Assembly (NCBI RefSeq): GCF_014640075.1
Contig: NZ_BMGG01000005.1
Location: 333,551 to 397,550, forward strand
Origin: Chelatococcus reniformis
Lineage (GTDB): Bacteria > Pseudomonadota > Alphaproteobacteria > Rhizobiales > Beijerinckiaceae
DNA length: 64,000 bases
Reading direction: 5' to 3'
The notes under the pieces: model-generated
Told to the model about the DNA's origin: nothing
What the model saw: the letters and a program-made list of their open reading frames with translations, nothing else
Databases searched by the model: none
In this document: positions 52,527-61,472 of the stretch, one piece after another
How the letters are laid out: the number at the start of each line of letters is the position of its first letter
How positions within the stretch are numbered: position 1 is the stretch's first letter
Made by a program: the position numbers and the translations under genes

Positions 52527-52832
52527 TTGAAGAAGTTCGCCATTCCCTTCGCCGCCGCCCTCGTCATCGGCGGGTCGACCATCGCGTTCGCGCAGTCGCC
52601 AGGTAGCTCCGGCACCATGGGCGGCAGCGCCAACTCGCCAACCTCCAATCCGCCCGGTATGTCGAACCAGCAGCAGGGCATCGGCTCCAGCGTGCGATCC
52701 GACTCTTCGACCGGCGGTCCCAACAGCGCTTCCGACCCGGCCAAGACCGACGCCACGGGCAGCATCAAGGGCGGACCCAACCGCAACACCGGCGGCAACC
52801 CCGGCGGAGATGGTAGCGGTAGCGGCAAGTAG
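52527..52832 (+). CDS. Exported Gly/Ser/Asn-rich peptide, paralogue of 51622
   Basis: 101 residues from TTG 52527, which has AAGGAG at good spacing. The signal peptide KKFAIPFAAALVIGGSTIAFAQ is cleaved before SPGSSGTMGGSANSPTS, the block shared with the protein at 51622. The remainder is low complexity (NPPGMSNQQQGIGSSV, GGNPGGDGSGSGK) and probably unfolded. It ends 57 bases before the first cos-like repeat. The role is unknown. Confidence 0.65.
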   Translation: MKKFAIPFAAALVIGGSTIAFAQSPGSSGTMGGSANSPTSNPPGMSNQQQGIGSSVRSDSSTGGPNSASDPAKTDATGSIKGGPNRNTGGNPGGDGSGSGK

Positions 52833-52888
52833 CCGACGACAGGGGCTCCGGAACCCCCATCGGCGTTCCGGAGCCCCGCGGGCGGACA

Positions 52889-52996
52889 AGGGGACCCTGT
52901 TTCACAGCGCCACCCCGATCGGTTCGCCGGGTCCTTCCTCCCCCCACCCCGGCCACGGGTAACGCGCGACCTCGGTCTATGCTTACGCGCAGAGGC
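52889..52996. repeat. cos-like direct repeat, copy 1
   Basis: A 108-bp element repeated at 63038-63145, offset by 10,149 bases. The first 87 bases differ at only three positions and the rest are about 70 percent alike. It contains a pyrimidine run (TCCTTCCTCCCCCC) and CACGGGTAACGCGCGACC (52954-52971). Three GGTAAC repeats follow at 53006-53026. Its position directly before the small terminase gene is where cos sites lie in lambdoid phages. Confidence 0.8.
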
Positions 52997-53032
52997 CCGG
53001 AACCCGGTAACAGGTAACAAGGTAACGCCGGA

Positions 53033-53683
53033 ATGGCTGCGGAGCGCTTTGTTTCACAGGCCGACTTCGCGCGGCGCCGGAGCGTTTCACGAAAAGCGGT
53101 TACAGGCTGGAAACAGAAGGGGCTGCTGGTCCTTCGCGAAGATGGGATGGTCGACGTCGAGGCGTCGGAGTGGAACCTCGACCAGCGGCCGGCGAACTAC
53201 CGCGGAGGTGTTACCCATCGACCGGTCCGCGCGGCGCCCGGTAACAGCGAGCCAGCGCCACGAGCGAAGAGGCCGCCGCCCGACACCCCCGCGGGTGAAG
53301 AGCCGCCCGAGGCTGACGCCGCCGCGCGCGACATGGACCCGGAGAACCTGACCCACGCCGAGGCGGTGCGCCGCAAGGAGAATATGCTTGGGCTCCTGCG
53401 GAAGCACGAGCTCGAGGTGTCCCGGCGGGAATGGGTGCGCGTCGAGGACGTCGCCAAGCTCGTCGAGCACGACTACGCGACCATCCGCGAGCGGTTGCTG
53501 ACGATCCCGGGCAAGCTGGCGCCGGAACTGGACAGTGCGAACCAAGCGACGATCGAGACGGCCATCCGTCGGGAGATAGTCGAGGCTCTGAATGAACTTC
53601 ATGACCCCGCCGGACTCGCGGGGCGCGCAGGCTCTGGTGACGAGGCTGCGGGCGGCCCGGGCGGCGCTGAAGCCGCCGCCTGA
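53033..53683 (+). CDS. Terminase small subunit (Nu1-like)
   Basis: 216 residues. The N-terminal HTH SQADFARRRSVSRKAVTGWK would bind the packaging site. A Pro/Ala-rich linker leads to a helical part (AVRRKENMLGLLRKHELEVS, REWVRVEDVAKLVEHDY) for oligomerisation and large-subunit contact, as in lambda Nu1. ATG 53033 lies 37 bases behind the repeat element. Its end overlaps the large-subunit gene by 92 bases. Confidence 0.85.
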   Translation: MAAERFVSQADFARRRSVSRKAVTGWKQKGLLVLREDGMVDVEASEWNLDQRPANYRGGVTHRPVRAAPGNSEPAPRAKRPPPDTPAGEEPPEADAAARDMDPENLTHAEAVRRKENMLGLLRKHELEVSRREWVRVEDVAKLVEHDYATIRERLLTIPGKLAPELDSANQATIETAIRREIVEALNELHDPAGLAGRAGSGDEAAGGPGGAEAAA

Positions 53684-55664
53684 CCTAGACCTCGTCGAAT
53701 GGGCGGATGAGTTCCGCCATATCGCGTCGAAAAATTCAGCCACGCCGGGCAAGTGGAAGACGTCCTCGCAGCCGTGCGCCTTCGGGCCCATGCGCGCGGT
53801 CACCGACCCGGAGGTGCACACCGTCACCGTGATGGCGGCGACCCAGGTGGTAAAGAGCGAACTCGCGCTGAACGCGGCGTTCTACTTCATCCATCAGGAT
53901 CCGAGCCCCATCCTGTTTGTGCAGCCGTCGCAGGGCGCGGCCGCCGCCTTCTCGAAGGAGCGGTTCACCACATCGGTTAGCGTCAGCCCCGTGCTGCGGA
54001 AGCTGCTCCCGCCGTCGAGGAAGAGGGACAGCGAGAACACGATCGTCTCGAAGTCATTTCCGGGCGGCGGCATCGACTTCGTCGGGTCGAATTCGCCGAC
54101 GGACCTATCGTCCCGGCCGAAGCGGATCATCGTCTGCGACGAGATTGACAAATATCCGGCCAGCGCCGGTGACGAGGGCGACCCGCTCGGTCTCGCGGAA
54201 GAGCGCGCATCGACCTACCACGCGGTGGGCCGCGCCAAGTTCATCAGGGTCTGCTCGCCGACCAACGAGGAGACCTCGCGGATCGGCCGCGAATACAAGG
54301 CGGGCGATCAGCGCAAGTGCTTCCCCCGCTGTCCGCATTGCGGCGAAGCGCAGGTGCTGACCTGGGCCAACGTCGTCTGGAGCCGGAACGCCGCCGGCGA
54401 GCACCTGCCGGAGACTGCCGGCATCTCGTGCGGGGCGTGCGGCGCAGTCTGGACGGAGAAGGAAAGGCTTGCGGCGCTGGCTGCGCTCGAGCACGAGCCG
54501 GATCACGGCTGGCGCCAGACGAAGCCGTTCGTGTGCTGCGAGGAACGGCAGTCGCCGGAGCGATGGAACGACAAGGGCCGGTCGATGTGCCGGCACTGCG
54601 GCGCGCTCTCGCGTTTCGACGGGCACGCGAGCTTCCACATCCCGAAGTGGCTGTCGAAACGGCACCGCCTTCCGACGCTGGTGAAGAGCTTCCTGGACGC
54701 CGATGGCAACCCGGACCTCATGAAGAAGGTGGTCAACACCGGCTTCGCCGAGCTGTGGGTGTCGCCGAACACGGAGAAGCTCGACGGGTCTGGCCTCATC
54801 GATCGGCGGGAGCCGTATGGGCCGGACGATCTGCCAGAAGGCGTCGTCGCGATCACGTCATTCACCGACGTGCAGGGCGATCGGCTGGAGACGCAGTTCG
54901 TCGGCTGGGGTGCGGACGAAGAGTCGTGGCCCTTCCTCTACGAGGTCACCCACGAGGACCCGGCGCAGCCGCGAGCCTGGGAAAAACTGGCCGACCTGCT
55001 GCGGCAGAAGTTCACGACCCGGGACGGCCGCGTGCTGCGCGTCGCGGCGGCTGGGATCGATACCGGCGGGCACCATGGCGCGCAGGTGTTCTCGTTCTGC
55101 CGACGTCGACGCGGTCAGAAGGTGTTCCCATGCAAAGGCGTGGCCGGCAAGCGTCCGGTTTGGCCGTTGCAGGCGACGCGTTCGAAGACGAACGAAAAGC
55201 TGTGGCTCATCGGCGTCGACTCCGCGAAGGACGCCGTCTACGGCCGCTTGAAGATCGATCCGCCCGATCCAGGTGGGCGAATGCCCGGGTTCATCCATTT
55301 CCCGGAGACTGACGCCTTCGGCCAGGACTACTTCGCGCAGCTCACGTCGGAGCGGCGCGAGATCCGCAAGCGCATGGGGCAGCCGGTCACCGTGTGGGTG
55401 CTGCCGGAGGGCAAGCGGAACGAAGCGCTCGACACAATGGTCGGCGCGTTAGCGGTTCGCCGCTCTTTGCCTAGACGGATAGAGCGCGCGCTGGAGTTCT
55501 CCGGGCGGCCAGCCCGACGCGAGGACAAGCCAGCGGATCCGACGGAGACGCCGCCGGAAGACGACATGCCGATAGCAGCCCAGGCGGAAGCCATGCAGGC
55601 CGCCCCACGCGCACGTCAGCAAAACTTCTTGGGGCGCCGCCGGGGGTGGCTGTCACCACGATAG
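53592..55664 (+). CDS. Terminase large subunit (GpA family)
   Basis: 690 residues. It cuts concatemeric DNA at cos and drives it into the prohead. VEWADEFRHIA, GKWKTSSQPCAFGPMRAVTD, VMAATQVVKSELALN (ATP site) and RIIVCDEIDKYPASAGDEGD (Walker B) are typical of lambda GpA. Two Cys-rich zinc modules follow (CPHCGEAQ, CGACGAVW). The nuclease half has TDVQGDRLETQFVGWG and AGIDTGGHH. The C-terminus is disordered. It appears complete. Confidence 0.95.
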   Translation: MNFMTPPDSRGAQALVTRLRAARAALKPPPDLDLVEWADEFRHIASKNSATPGKWKTSSQPCAFGPMRAVTDPEVHTVTVMAATQVVKSELALNAAFYFIHQDPSPILFVQPSQGAAAAFSKERFTTSVSVSPVLRKLLPPSRKRDSENTIVSKSFPGGGIDFVGSNSPTDLSSRPKRIIVCDEIDKYPASAGDEGDPLGLAEERASTYHAVGRAKFIRVCSPTNEETSRIGREYKAGDQRKCFPRCPHCGEAQVLTWANVVWSRNAAGEHLPETAGISCGACGAVWTEKERLAALAALEHEPDHGWRQTKPFVCCEERQSPERWNDKGRSMCRHCGALSRFDGHASFHIPKWLSKRHRLPTLVKSFLDADGNPDLMKKVVNTGFAELWVSPNTEKLDGSGLIDRREPYGPDDLPEGVVAITSFTDVQGDRLETQFVGWGADEESWPFLYEVTHEDPAQPRAWEKLADLLRQKFTTRDGRVLRVAAAGIDTGGHHGAQVFSFCRRRRGQKVFPCKGVAGKRPVWPLQATRSKTNEKLWLIGVDSAKDAVYGRLKIDPPDPGGRMPGFIHFPETDAFGQDYFAQLTSERREIRKRMGQPVTVWVLPEGKRNEALDTMVGALAVRRSLPRRIERALEFSGRPARREDKPADPTETPPEDDMPIAAQAEAMQAAPRARQQNFLGRRRGWLSPR

Positions 55665-55673
55665 GAGATTTCG

Positions 55674-56150
55674 ATGGCTGAGAAGAAGCAGAACGGCGCC
55701 GCGGCGCTGGCGAAGAAGGGCGACGGCGTGCTGACACGGGTCGGCTCGGTCTGGACCTATCCGGGCTGCGCCATCGATCCGAGCGGCACGAACCTCCGCT
55801 TGCCGCTGGAGTATGTCAGCGACGCCGAGGTGAAGGAGCTGCTGCAGGCCGGCGACCTTGTTGGCGTGACGCAGAGCGTAGGCGGCGAGCTCCTGTCGGT
55901 GCGCCTGAAGGGCGATGACGGTGCCGTCGTGCTGACTACCGCTCAGGCTGGCACCGCGGAGGCCGGAACGGAACTGCCGCCGGGCTCGCGGCCGACGCAC
56001 GATGCCGGCGCGTCGGTGGCGGCGTCAGCGGCGGACATCGCCAGCGAGGTCGAGCGCAGCTTTGCCGCGGCCACGGGCGCCGCGCCTGCCACCTCGGATC
56101 CTGCCGATGCGGCGCCGGCCGGCCAGAGCAAGCCGAAGCCGGCGGCCTGA
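55674..56150 (+). CDS. Phage structural-module protein of unknown function
   Basis: 158 residues. The first 85 residues look folded (GVLTRVGSVWTYPGCAIDPS, VSDAEVKELLQAGDLVGVTQ), and the rest is Ala/Pro/Ser-rich. It lies between terminase and gpW with ten bases to the former. In several phages a small unfolded protein of this position helps head assembly or decoration. The role is not known. Confidence 0.65.
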   Translation: MAEKKQNGAAALAKKGDGVLTRVGSVWTYPGCAIDPSGTNLRLPLEYVSDAEVKELLQAGDLVGVTQSVGGELLSVRLKGDDGAVVLTTAQAGTAEAGTELPPGSRPTHDAGASVAASAADIASEVERSFAAATGAAPATSDPADAAPAGQSKPKPAA

Positions 56151-56151
56151 C

Positions 56152-56358
56152 GTGCCCACACCACAGCAGATCCAGGCTCGCCTCGAGGCGATTGAGCTTG
56201 CCATCGCGTCGGGTACGACGCGGGTGAGCTACAACGGCAAGAGCGTCGAGTACGCGAGCCTGGCCGAGCTGCGGTCGATCCGCGACGCCTTGAAGCGTGA
56301 GCTGGGTCTGCCGGTGCGGACCCGCCGCACCGTCGCCGGCTACAGCTCGGGGCTCTGA
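56152..56358 (+). CDS. Head-tail joining protein, gpW family
   Basis: 68 residues from GTG 56152, exactly the length of lambda gpW. PQQIQARLEAIELAIASGTT, VSYNGKSVEYASLAELRSIR show the two helices flanking a beta-hairpin of the gpW fold. It would bind the portal after DNA packaging and allow the tail to join. The portal start overlaps its stop (TGATG). Confidence 0.85.
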   Translation: MPTPQQIQARLEAIELAIASGTTRVSYNGKSVEYASLAELRSIRDALKRELGLPVRTRRTVAGYSSGL

Positions 56359-57899
56359 TGCCGCAGGCCAACTGGCTCGACCGGGCCATCAGCTACGTCT
56401 CGCCGCGGGCGGCAGAGCGCCGGACAGAAGCTCGCACCCGCATGCAGCGCGCCGCACTGACGCGGAACGTCTACGAGGCGGCCAGCGTCGGCCGGCGGAC
56501 GCAAGGTTGGCGCGCGGTCGGGACCGATGCCAACGTCGAGACGCGCACCGCCGGCGGGCGCCTCCGCGACGTGGCGCGCGACATGGTGCGGAACAACGCC
56601 CACGCCGCTTCCGCCAAGCTGGTCATCACGAACAACGCTGTCGGCGCCGGCCTGCTGCCGCGGGTGATGGCGGATCGCGCAGGGCGCGCCGCCCAGATCA
56701 AGGCGCTGCTGACGCGCCACTTCGACACGACCGACATCGATGCCGATGGCCGGTTGAACCTCTACGGCCTGCAGGCGCTGGCGCTCGGCACGATCGTCGA
56801 GGCCGGCGAGGTGCTGATCCGCAAGCGCATTCGCCGCCCGTCGGACGGCTTCGCGCTGCCCTTCCAGATCCAGGTGCTTGAGCCCGACTTTCTCGACACG
56901 TCCATCGACGGGCCGCAGCCGAACGGCAACTACGCGATCCAGGGCGTCGAGTTCAACGCGATCGGTCGGCGCGTCGCCTACTATCTGTTCGACCAGCACC
57001 CTGGCTCGCTGATGCTGGGCCGCAGGATGGCCACGCGGGGCCAGCGCGTCTCGGCCGACTTCGTGGCTCATGTCTATCGGGTCGACCGGCCCGGGCAGGT
57101 GAGGGGCGTCAGCTGGTTCGCGCCCGTGATCCTGCGGATCCGTGACTTTGCCGACTACACCGACGCGCAGCTGATCCGGCAGAAGATCGCCGCCTGCTTC
57201 GCGGCCTTCATCACCACCGATGAGGATGGGGACTTCGGAGTTCCCAACGCAGACGGCACGATCCAGCCCGCGGACCCGCAGGGCAACTATCCGGTCGAGA
57301 GCTTCGAGCCGGGCATGGTTGAGCGGCTCCGCTCGGGGGAGAGCGTCTCCTTCGCGACGCCGCCGACCACACAGGACTTCGGACCGTACGCATCGGCGAC
57401 GCTGCACGAGGTCGCCGCGGGCCTGGGCATCCCCTTTGAGACGCTGACCGGCAACCTGGGCGAGGTCAGTTTCATCTCGGGCCGGCTGGGCCGGATCAAC
57501 TTTCGCTCCAACGTCGACGCGTGGCGCTGGAACATGATCGTCCCGCAGATGCTGGATCCGCTCGCGGCCTGGACGCTGGAGGCGGCCGCGGTGGCGACAG
57601 GATCAACGGAGCCCTTCCGGCTCGGCTGGACGCCACCCCGTTGGGAGATGCTCAATCCGGCGGAGGAGATCGCCGCGGCGAAGGACGCCATCCGCTCCGG
57701 CCTCAGTTGGCTCAGCGAGGAGCAGCGCGTCGCCGGCTATGACCCCGAAGACGTGCGCGCCGGCATCATCGAGGACCTGGCTTGGCTCGACGCCAACGAG
57801 GTCACGCTCGACGTAGACCCACGGCGCGTCACCAACCGCGGCGTTGCGCAGAAGAACGCCGACCCGAACGCGCCGGATCCGGCCGACACCCGCAGATAG
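56358..57899 (+). CDS. Portal protein (lambda gpB family)
   Basis: 513 residues. It forms the dodecameric ring through which DNA enters the head. RTAGGRLRDVARDMVRNNAH, GLQALALGTIVEAGEVLIRK, EPDFLDTSIDG, VDRPGQVRGVSWFAPVILRI and FETLTGNLGEVSFISGRLG are characteristic of lambda-type portals. The C-terminal WEMLNPAEEIAAAKDAIRSG and GYDPEDVRAGI regions are also usual. It appears complete. Confidence 0.94.
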   Translation: MPQANWLDRAISYVSPRAAERRTEARTRMQRAALTRNVYEAASVGRRTQGWRAVGTDANVETRTAGGRLRDVARDMVRNNAHAASAKLVITNNAVGAGLLPRVMADRAGRAAQIKALLTRHFDTTDIDADGRLNLYGLQALALGTIVEAGEVLIRKRIRRPSDGFALPFQIQVLEPDFLDTSIDGPQPNGNYAIQGVEFNAIGRRVAYYLFDQHPGSLMLGRRMATRGQRVSADFVAHVYRVDRPGQVRGVSWFAPVILRIRDFADYTDAQLIRQKIAACFAAFITTDEDGDFGVPNADGTIQPADPQGNYPVESFEPGMVERLRSGESVSFATPPTTQDFGPYASATLHEVAAGLGIPFETLTGNLGEVSFISGRLGRINFRSNVDAWRWNMIVPQMLDPLAAWTLEAAAVATGSTEPFRLGWTPPRWEMLNPAEEIAAAKDAIRSGLSWLSEEQRVAGYDPEDVRAGIIEDLAWLDANEVTLDVDPRRVTNRGVAQKNADPNAPDPADTRR

Positions 57900-57908
57900 G
57901 GACATCCC

Positions 57909-59939
57909 ATGACGACAAAGCCCGGGGCCGCTGCGCAGACGCGCGGCGAGCGCTCTGACACGCGCTCGCTTGTGCTCAATGGCGAGCTGCTGATCTACGG
58001 CGTGATCGACCCCTACCTTTGGGACGAGTTCGACACCTCGGTACGCGCCATCGACGTGATGGCGTCGCTCGCCGAGCTCTCGGGCGCGGACACCATCAAT
58101 GTCCGGATCAACTCGCCCGGCGGCTCGGTCATCGAGGGGCTGGCGATCTACAACGCGCTGAGGGCATGGGGAAAGCCGATCCGGGTTCAGGTCGACGCCA
58201 TGGCCGCGTCCATCGCCTCGATCATCGCCATGGCCGGCGACGAAATCGTCATGGCGGAGAACGCCACCATGATGATCCACGACCCGTGGGCGGTGGCTGT
58301 CGGAAATGCCGACGACCTCAGGTCGATGGCGGACGAGATCGATCGCCAGAAGGCGATCCTGATCAACATCTACGCGGCCAAGACCGGCCTCAGCGCTGAA
58401 GAGATCGGCGCCATGATGGCGTCCGAGACGTACATGTCCGCAGGCGAGGCGGTGGAGCGCGGCTTCGCGACGGCCGTCGCCGAGGCCATGCGCACGGCCG
58501 CATGCGCCCGACTCTCCAACGATCAACTCGCGCGCCTCTTGGTGGCGCCGATCAAGCTTCGGGCCGAGCGCCCGAATTCCGCGGCGCCGTCCGCACAACT
58601 CCAGGAGACCAACATGGTCGATCCCGTACCGGGCGGCGGAACTCCGGCTGCTGCTCCTCCCGTCGCTCCGGCCGCGCCGCCGGTCGACACCGCGGCCGTC
58701 CGCGCCGAGGCCATCCGCGCCGAGCGCGAGCGCACCACCGGCATCCTGGCGCAGGCGCGCTCAGCCCGGATCCCCGCCGACGATTCGTTCGTCGTCAATC
58801 TGCTGAATGGCGATCGGCCGCTCGTCGACGCCCGCGCCGACATCATGGACGAGTGGGCGCGCCGGCAGGAGAGCCGCGAGGACAATCCGCCGGGCGACCC
58901 GAGGCCGGCCGGCATCGTCGTGAACGCCGATGGCGTCGATCGCTGGATCCAGGGCGCTCAGCGCGGCCTGATGATCCGCGCCGGCCTGGTGAAGCCGGAG
59001 GATGCCGATCGCGGCAACGAGTTTGTCGGCCTGACGCTGGCGGAGCTCGCGCGCTCGGCGCTTACAATGCGCGGCGTACGCAACGGTCACCGCGACCGCA
59101 TGAGCATGGTCGGCCTCGCCTTCACCACCATGAACGCCGGGCCCGGCTACCACTCGTCGAGCGATTTCGGAAACATCATCCAGAACGTCGCCTACCGCGC
59201 CATGATGCGCGGCTACGAGGAGGTCGACGAGAGCTTCCCGCTCTGGACCGGCAAGGGCACGGCCTCCGATTTCCGGCCGATCGCGCGCGTCGACCTCGGC
59301 TTGTTCCCGGCGCTCGACAAGGTCGAGGAGGGGGCCGAGTACAAATATGGCACCATTGCGGATACTGGCACGACGGTGCAGATCGCGACCTATGGCAAGG
59401 TCTTCGCCATCACGCGGCAGGCCATCATCAACGATGACCTGGGCTTCTTCGACCGGGTGCCTCGGCGCATGGGCCGCGCGGCGAAGCGCACGATCGGCAA
59501 CCTGGTCTACGCCATCATCAACGGCAACCCGACCATGCAGGACGGGACGGCGTTGTTCCACGCCAACCACGGCAACCTGGCCGGTTCCGGCGCGGTGATT
59601 TCGGTCGCGTCTGTCGGCGCCGCCGAGGCGGCGATGGGCGTGCAGAAGGACGAGGCCGGCATCGGCACGTCCGCAGGCGTGGTGCCGAAGTACATGCTGG
59701 TGCCGATCACGCTGAAGATGGCCGCCAACACCATCATGACCGCGGCCAACACGCCCGGCGACGGGGCCCAGATCGCCAACCCCGTCCGCGGGCTGGCGAC
59801 GGTCGTGGCGGATTCTCGGCTGTCGGGCACCGCCTGGTACATGGCGGCCGATCCGGCGCAGACCGACACGATCGAGGTCACGTATCTCGATCGGACCGAT
59901 ATCGCGAACGAAAACACGTTAATGAAATCAGCAGCTTAG
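57909..59939 (+). CDS. Prohead protease and major capsid protein fused in one chain
   Basis: 676 residues. Residues about 20-200 are a ClpP-type protease with Ser101 (DAMAASIAS) and His124 (MMIHDPW). A scaffold-like helical region (AEAIRAERERTTGILAQARS) follows, then the capsid part from about 350 (TMNAGPGYHSSSDFGNII, VYAIINGNPTMQDG, PKYMLVPITLKMAAN). The protease would mature the head and free the capsid. The end after IEVTYLD (RTDIANENTLMKSAA) does not look like the usual capsid tail and may be a truncation. Confidence 0.9.
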   Translation: MTTKPGAAAQTRGERSDTRSLVLNGELLIYGVIDPYLWDEFDTSVRAIDVMASLAELSGADTINVRINSPGGSVIEGLAIYNALRAWGKPIRVQVDAMAASIASIIAMAGDEIVMAENATMMIHDPWAVAVGNADDLRSMADEIDRQKAILINIYAAKTGLSAEEIGAMMASETYMSAGEAVERGFATAVAEAMRTAACARLSNDQLARLLVAPIKLRAERPNSAAPSAQLQETNMVDPVPGGGTPAAAPPVAPAAPPVDTAAVRAEAIRAERERTTGILAQARSARIPADDSFVVNLLNGDRPLVDARADIMDEWARRQESREDNPPGDPRPAGIVVNADGVDRWIQGAQRGLMIRAGLVKPEDADRGNEFVGLTLAELARSALTMRGVRNGHRDRMSMVGLAFTTMNAGPGYHSSSDFGNIIQNVAYRAMMRGYEEVDESFPLWTGKGTASDFRPIARVDLGLFPALDKVEEGAEYKYGTIADTGTTVQIATYGKVFAITRQAIINDDLGFFDRVPRRMGRAAKRTIGNLVYAIINGNPTMQDGTALFHANHGNLAGSGAVISVASVGAAEAAMGVQKDEAGIGTSAGVVPKYMLVPITLKMAANTIMTAANTPGDGAQIANPVRGLATVVADSRLSGTAWYMAADPAQTDTIEVTYLDRTDIANENTLMKSAA

Positions 59940-59958
59940 GCCGCCTCTCGGGGCGGCC
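59939..59958 (+). terminator. Intrinsic terminator after the capsid gene
   Basis: GGCCGCC-TCTCGG-GGCGGCC followed by TTTGCCATTTT. The stem begins with the last base of the capsid stop codon. It ends the packaging-module transcript where connector and tail genes would be expected. Confidence 0.8.
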
Positions 59959-60068
59959 TTTGCCATTTTCGGGGCCGTAAGCCTCTGATAGCTAAGTGAT
60001 TGATCCGTAATGGTTCGTGATCGCGCGGCGGCTGCCGAACGCGACGCGCGTGCGACAAGGAATGCGAC

Positions 60069-60281
60069 ATGGACACCACCTCGGCTGACCTGCTCTCGGG
60101 CTGGATAGCCATCGGGAAGCACCTCGGGATGAAGCCCGACGCCGCCCGCCACCTCGCCCGCACCAGTGGGCTCCCCACCTTCAAGCTCGGCAAGACCGTC
60201 TGCGCCCGCCGCTCGACGCTGAACGCCTGGCTGGCTGAGCGGGAGGCGGCGGGGCGGACGGCGCCGGAGGCGCGGACGTGA
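60069..60281 (+). CDS. AlpA/excisionase-like HTH protein
   Basis: 70 residues from ATG 60069. SGWIAIGKHLGMKPDAARHL and TSGLPTFKLGKTVCARRSTLN show the winged-helix of AlpA/MerR-type regulators, ending with the usual WLAEREAA helix. AlpA proteins switch on int or replication genes in satellites and prophages. It is the first gene behind the capsid terminator and opens the second module. Confidence 0.7.
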   Translation: MDTTSADLLSGWIAIGKHLGMKPDAARHLARTSGLPTFKLGKTVCARRSTLNAWLAEREAAGRTAPEART

Positions 60282-60288
60282 GCGGTGC

Positions 60289-60795
60289 CTACACCTGCAA
60301 GGGGACGATCGTCAGGAACGGCTTGGCGCCGGGAAGCCTGCGCTGCTCCTCGCTGAGCCATATGTCGGCGGATTCCACGACCAGGGAGCGATCCGGGATC
60401 CTATTCACCAGCTGCATGGTCAATAGATCCAGGAAAACGACATTGTTGGTGTATGATCCCCGCGGGTTGTACGTGACAAGTACCGCGGCCTCGGCTGAAA
60501 TATGAAGTGCGCCGAGTAGATACTGGTTTCCATCAAACAGCTTTGGCCCATGTTTCGGAGTGAGAATCCAGTCCTTTCCGAAAGTGATAGCCATTTCAGT
60601 GTTGTCTTTAAGGTCGTGCAGAGAAGGCCGTTTCTTATTGTTGGCCAGCCTGGTGAGCAAGAGGCACCTTGGATAGTGCTCATCCGCCGGCAGCATCACG
60701 GCAGGCTCCGGGCCCCCACCAAAATCAGCCACGAACAGCTCGCCGGGTTCGATTTCCACGAGCTGCTTCGGCTGAAATCCAGCATCGATCTTCAT
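60289..60795 (-). CDS. Cargo protein of unknown function
   Basis: 168 residues from ATG 60795 with GGAGGAG upstream. Soluble and rich in beta strands (VEIEPGELFVADFGGGPEPA, RCLLLTRLANNKKRPSLHD, TNNVVFLDLLTMQLVNRIPD). Its base composition is lower in GC than its neighbours, which suggests separate acquisition, as for phage morons. No family is recognised. A defence or lysogenic-conversion gene is possible. Confidence 0.6.
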   Translation of the reverse strand: MKIDAGFQPKQLVEIEPGELFVADFGGGPEPAVMLPADEHYPRCLLLTRLANNKKRPSLHDLKDNTEMAITFGKDWILTPKHGPKLFDGNQYLLGALHISAEAAVLVTYNPRGSYTNNVVFLDLLTMQLVNRIPDRSLVVESADIWLSEEQRRLPGAKPFLTIVPLQV

Positions 60796-60885
60796 GCGGT
60801 CTCCTCCCCAAGTCGGTTGCGCCAGCATAGCGCGGCGCGCTCCGGCTGCACCATGACCTTCGTCTAGGCCATAGGAATCATCGCC

Positions 60886-61224
60886 ATGAACACCCCAGTC
60901 CTAAGCTCGCCAGTCTACCGGCTGCGGCCGGACCAGGTCCCCGATTTCCCTGAGGGCGGAAAGTGGGGCGACGCGCTCCGCTGGAGCCTCGCCGTCATGG
61001 ACCCTGGCGATCGCGATATCGAGTTCCTGGCCAGCCTCCTCTCGTACTGCCTGAAGCATGGCGGTCTGACCGAAAAGCAGGCGCATCACGCCACGCGCAC
61101 CATCACGCGCGTGCGCGATCGCTGGCGCGCCGGCGAGCTCCAGTTCTGCCAGAGCAACCCGCAGCAGAGGGCCGAGCACCCCTCCGCTCGCCTGATGCTC
61201 ACTCCGGCGAACGGGATGCGCTGA
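60886..61224 (+). CDS. Conserved phage-type protein of unknown function
   Basis: 112 residues from ATG 60886. SLAVMDPGDRDIEFLASLLS, GGLTEKQAHHATRTITRVRD and LQFCQSNPQQRAEHP form a helical protein that in related prophages sits in front of small replication genes. ATG 61224 of the next gene overlaps its stop (TGATG). No enzymatic motif is visible. Confidence 0.65.
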   Translation: MNTPVLSSPVYRLRPDQVPDFPEGGKWGDALRWSLAVMDPGDRDIEFLASLLSYCLKHGGLTEKQAHHATRTITRVRDRWRAGELQFCQSNPQQRAEHPSARLMLTPANGMR

Positions 61225-61472
61225 TGGCCGAGATCATTCCGTTCCCCCGAACCCGCAATCGGCGATTCATCCTGAAGCATGCCGGCAATATCGCCGGCAT
61301 GTCGGCTGCGCAGGGTGAGAAGTACCTCGCCAACACCGTGCTGAAGGTGCAGCGCGAGACCATGCTCAGGCGCGGCGTCGGATCGCCTGTGGTCGAGCAG
61401 GAGATGCGAGCGCTGGAACTCGCGATCCGCGCCGCGCTGTGGCGCGTCGTCATGGAAGGCGGCGCTGCATGA
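61224..61472 (+). CDS. DUF6074-like small phage protein
   Basis: 82 residues. It starts MAEIIPFPRTRNRRFILKHA, the mark of this family, followed by GEKYLANTVLKVQRETMLRR and LELAIRAALWRVVM. The family is common in alphaproteobacterial prophages and its role is unknown. It is coupled by TGATG before and ATGA after. Confidence 0.7.
   Translation: MAEIIPFPRTRNRRFILKHAGNIAGMSAAQGEKYLANTVLKVQRETMLRRGVGSPVVEQEMRALELAIRAALWRVVMEGGAA

Noticed and set aside
59890-60060. ANENTLMKSAA followed by a hairpin looked like a tmRNA tag region
   Set aside because: No tRNA-like domain with a T-loop and acceptor stem is found around it, and the reading frame is that of the capsid gene.
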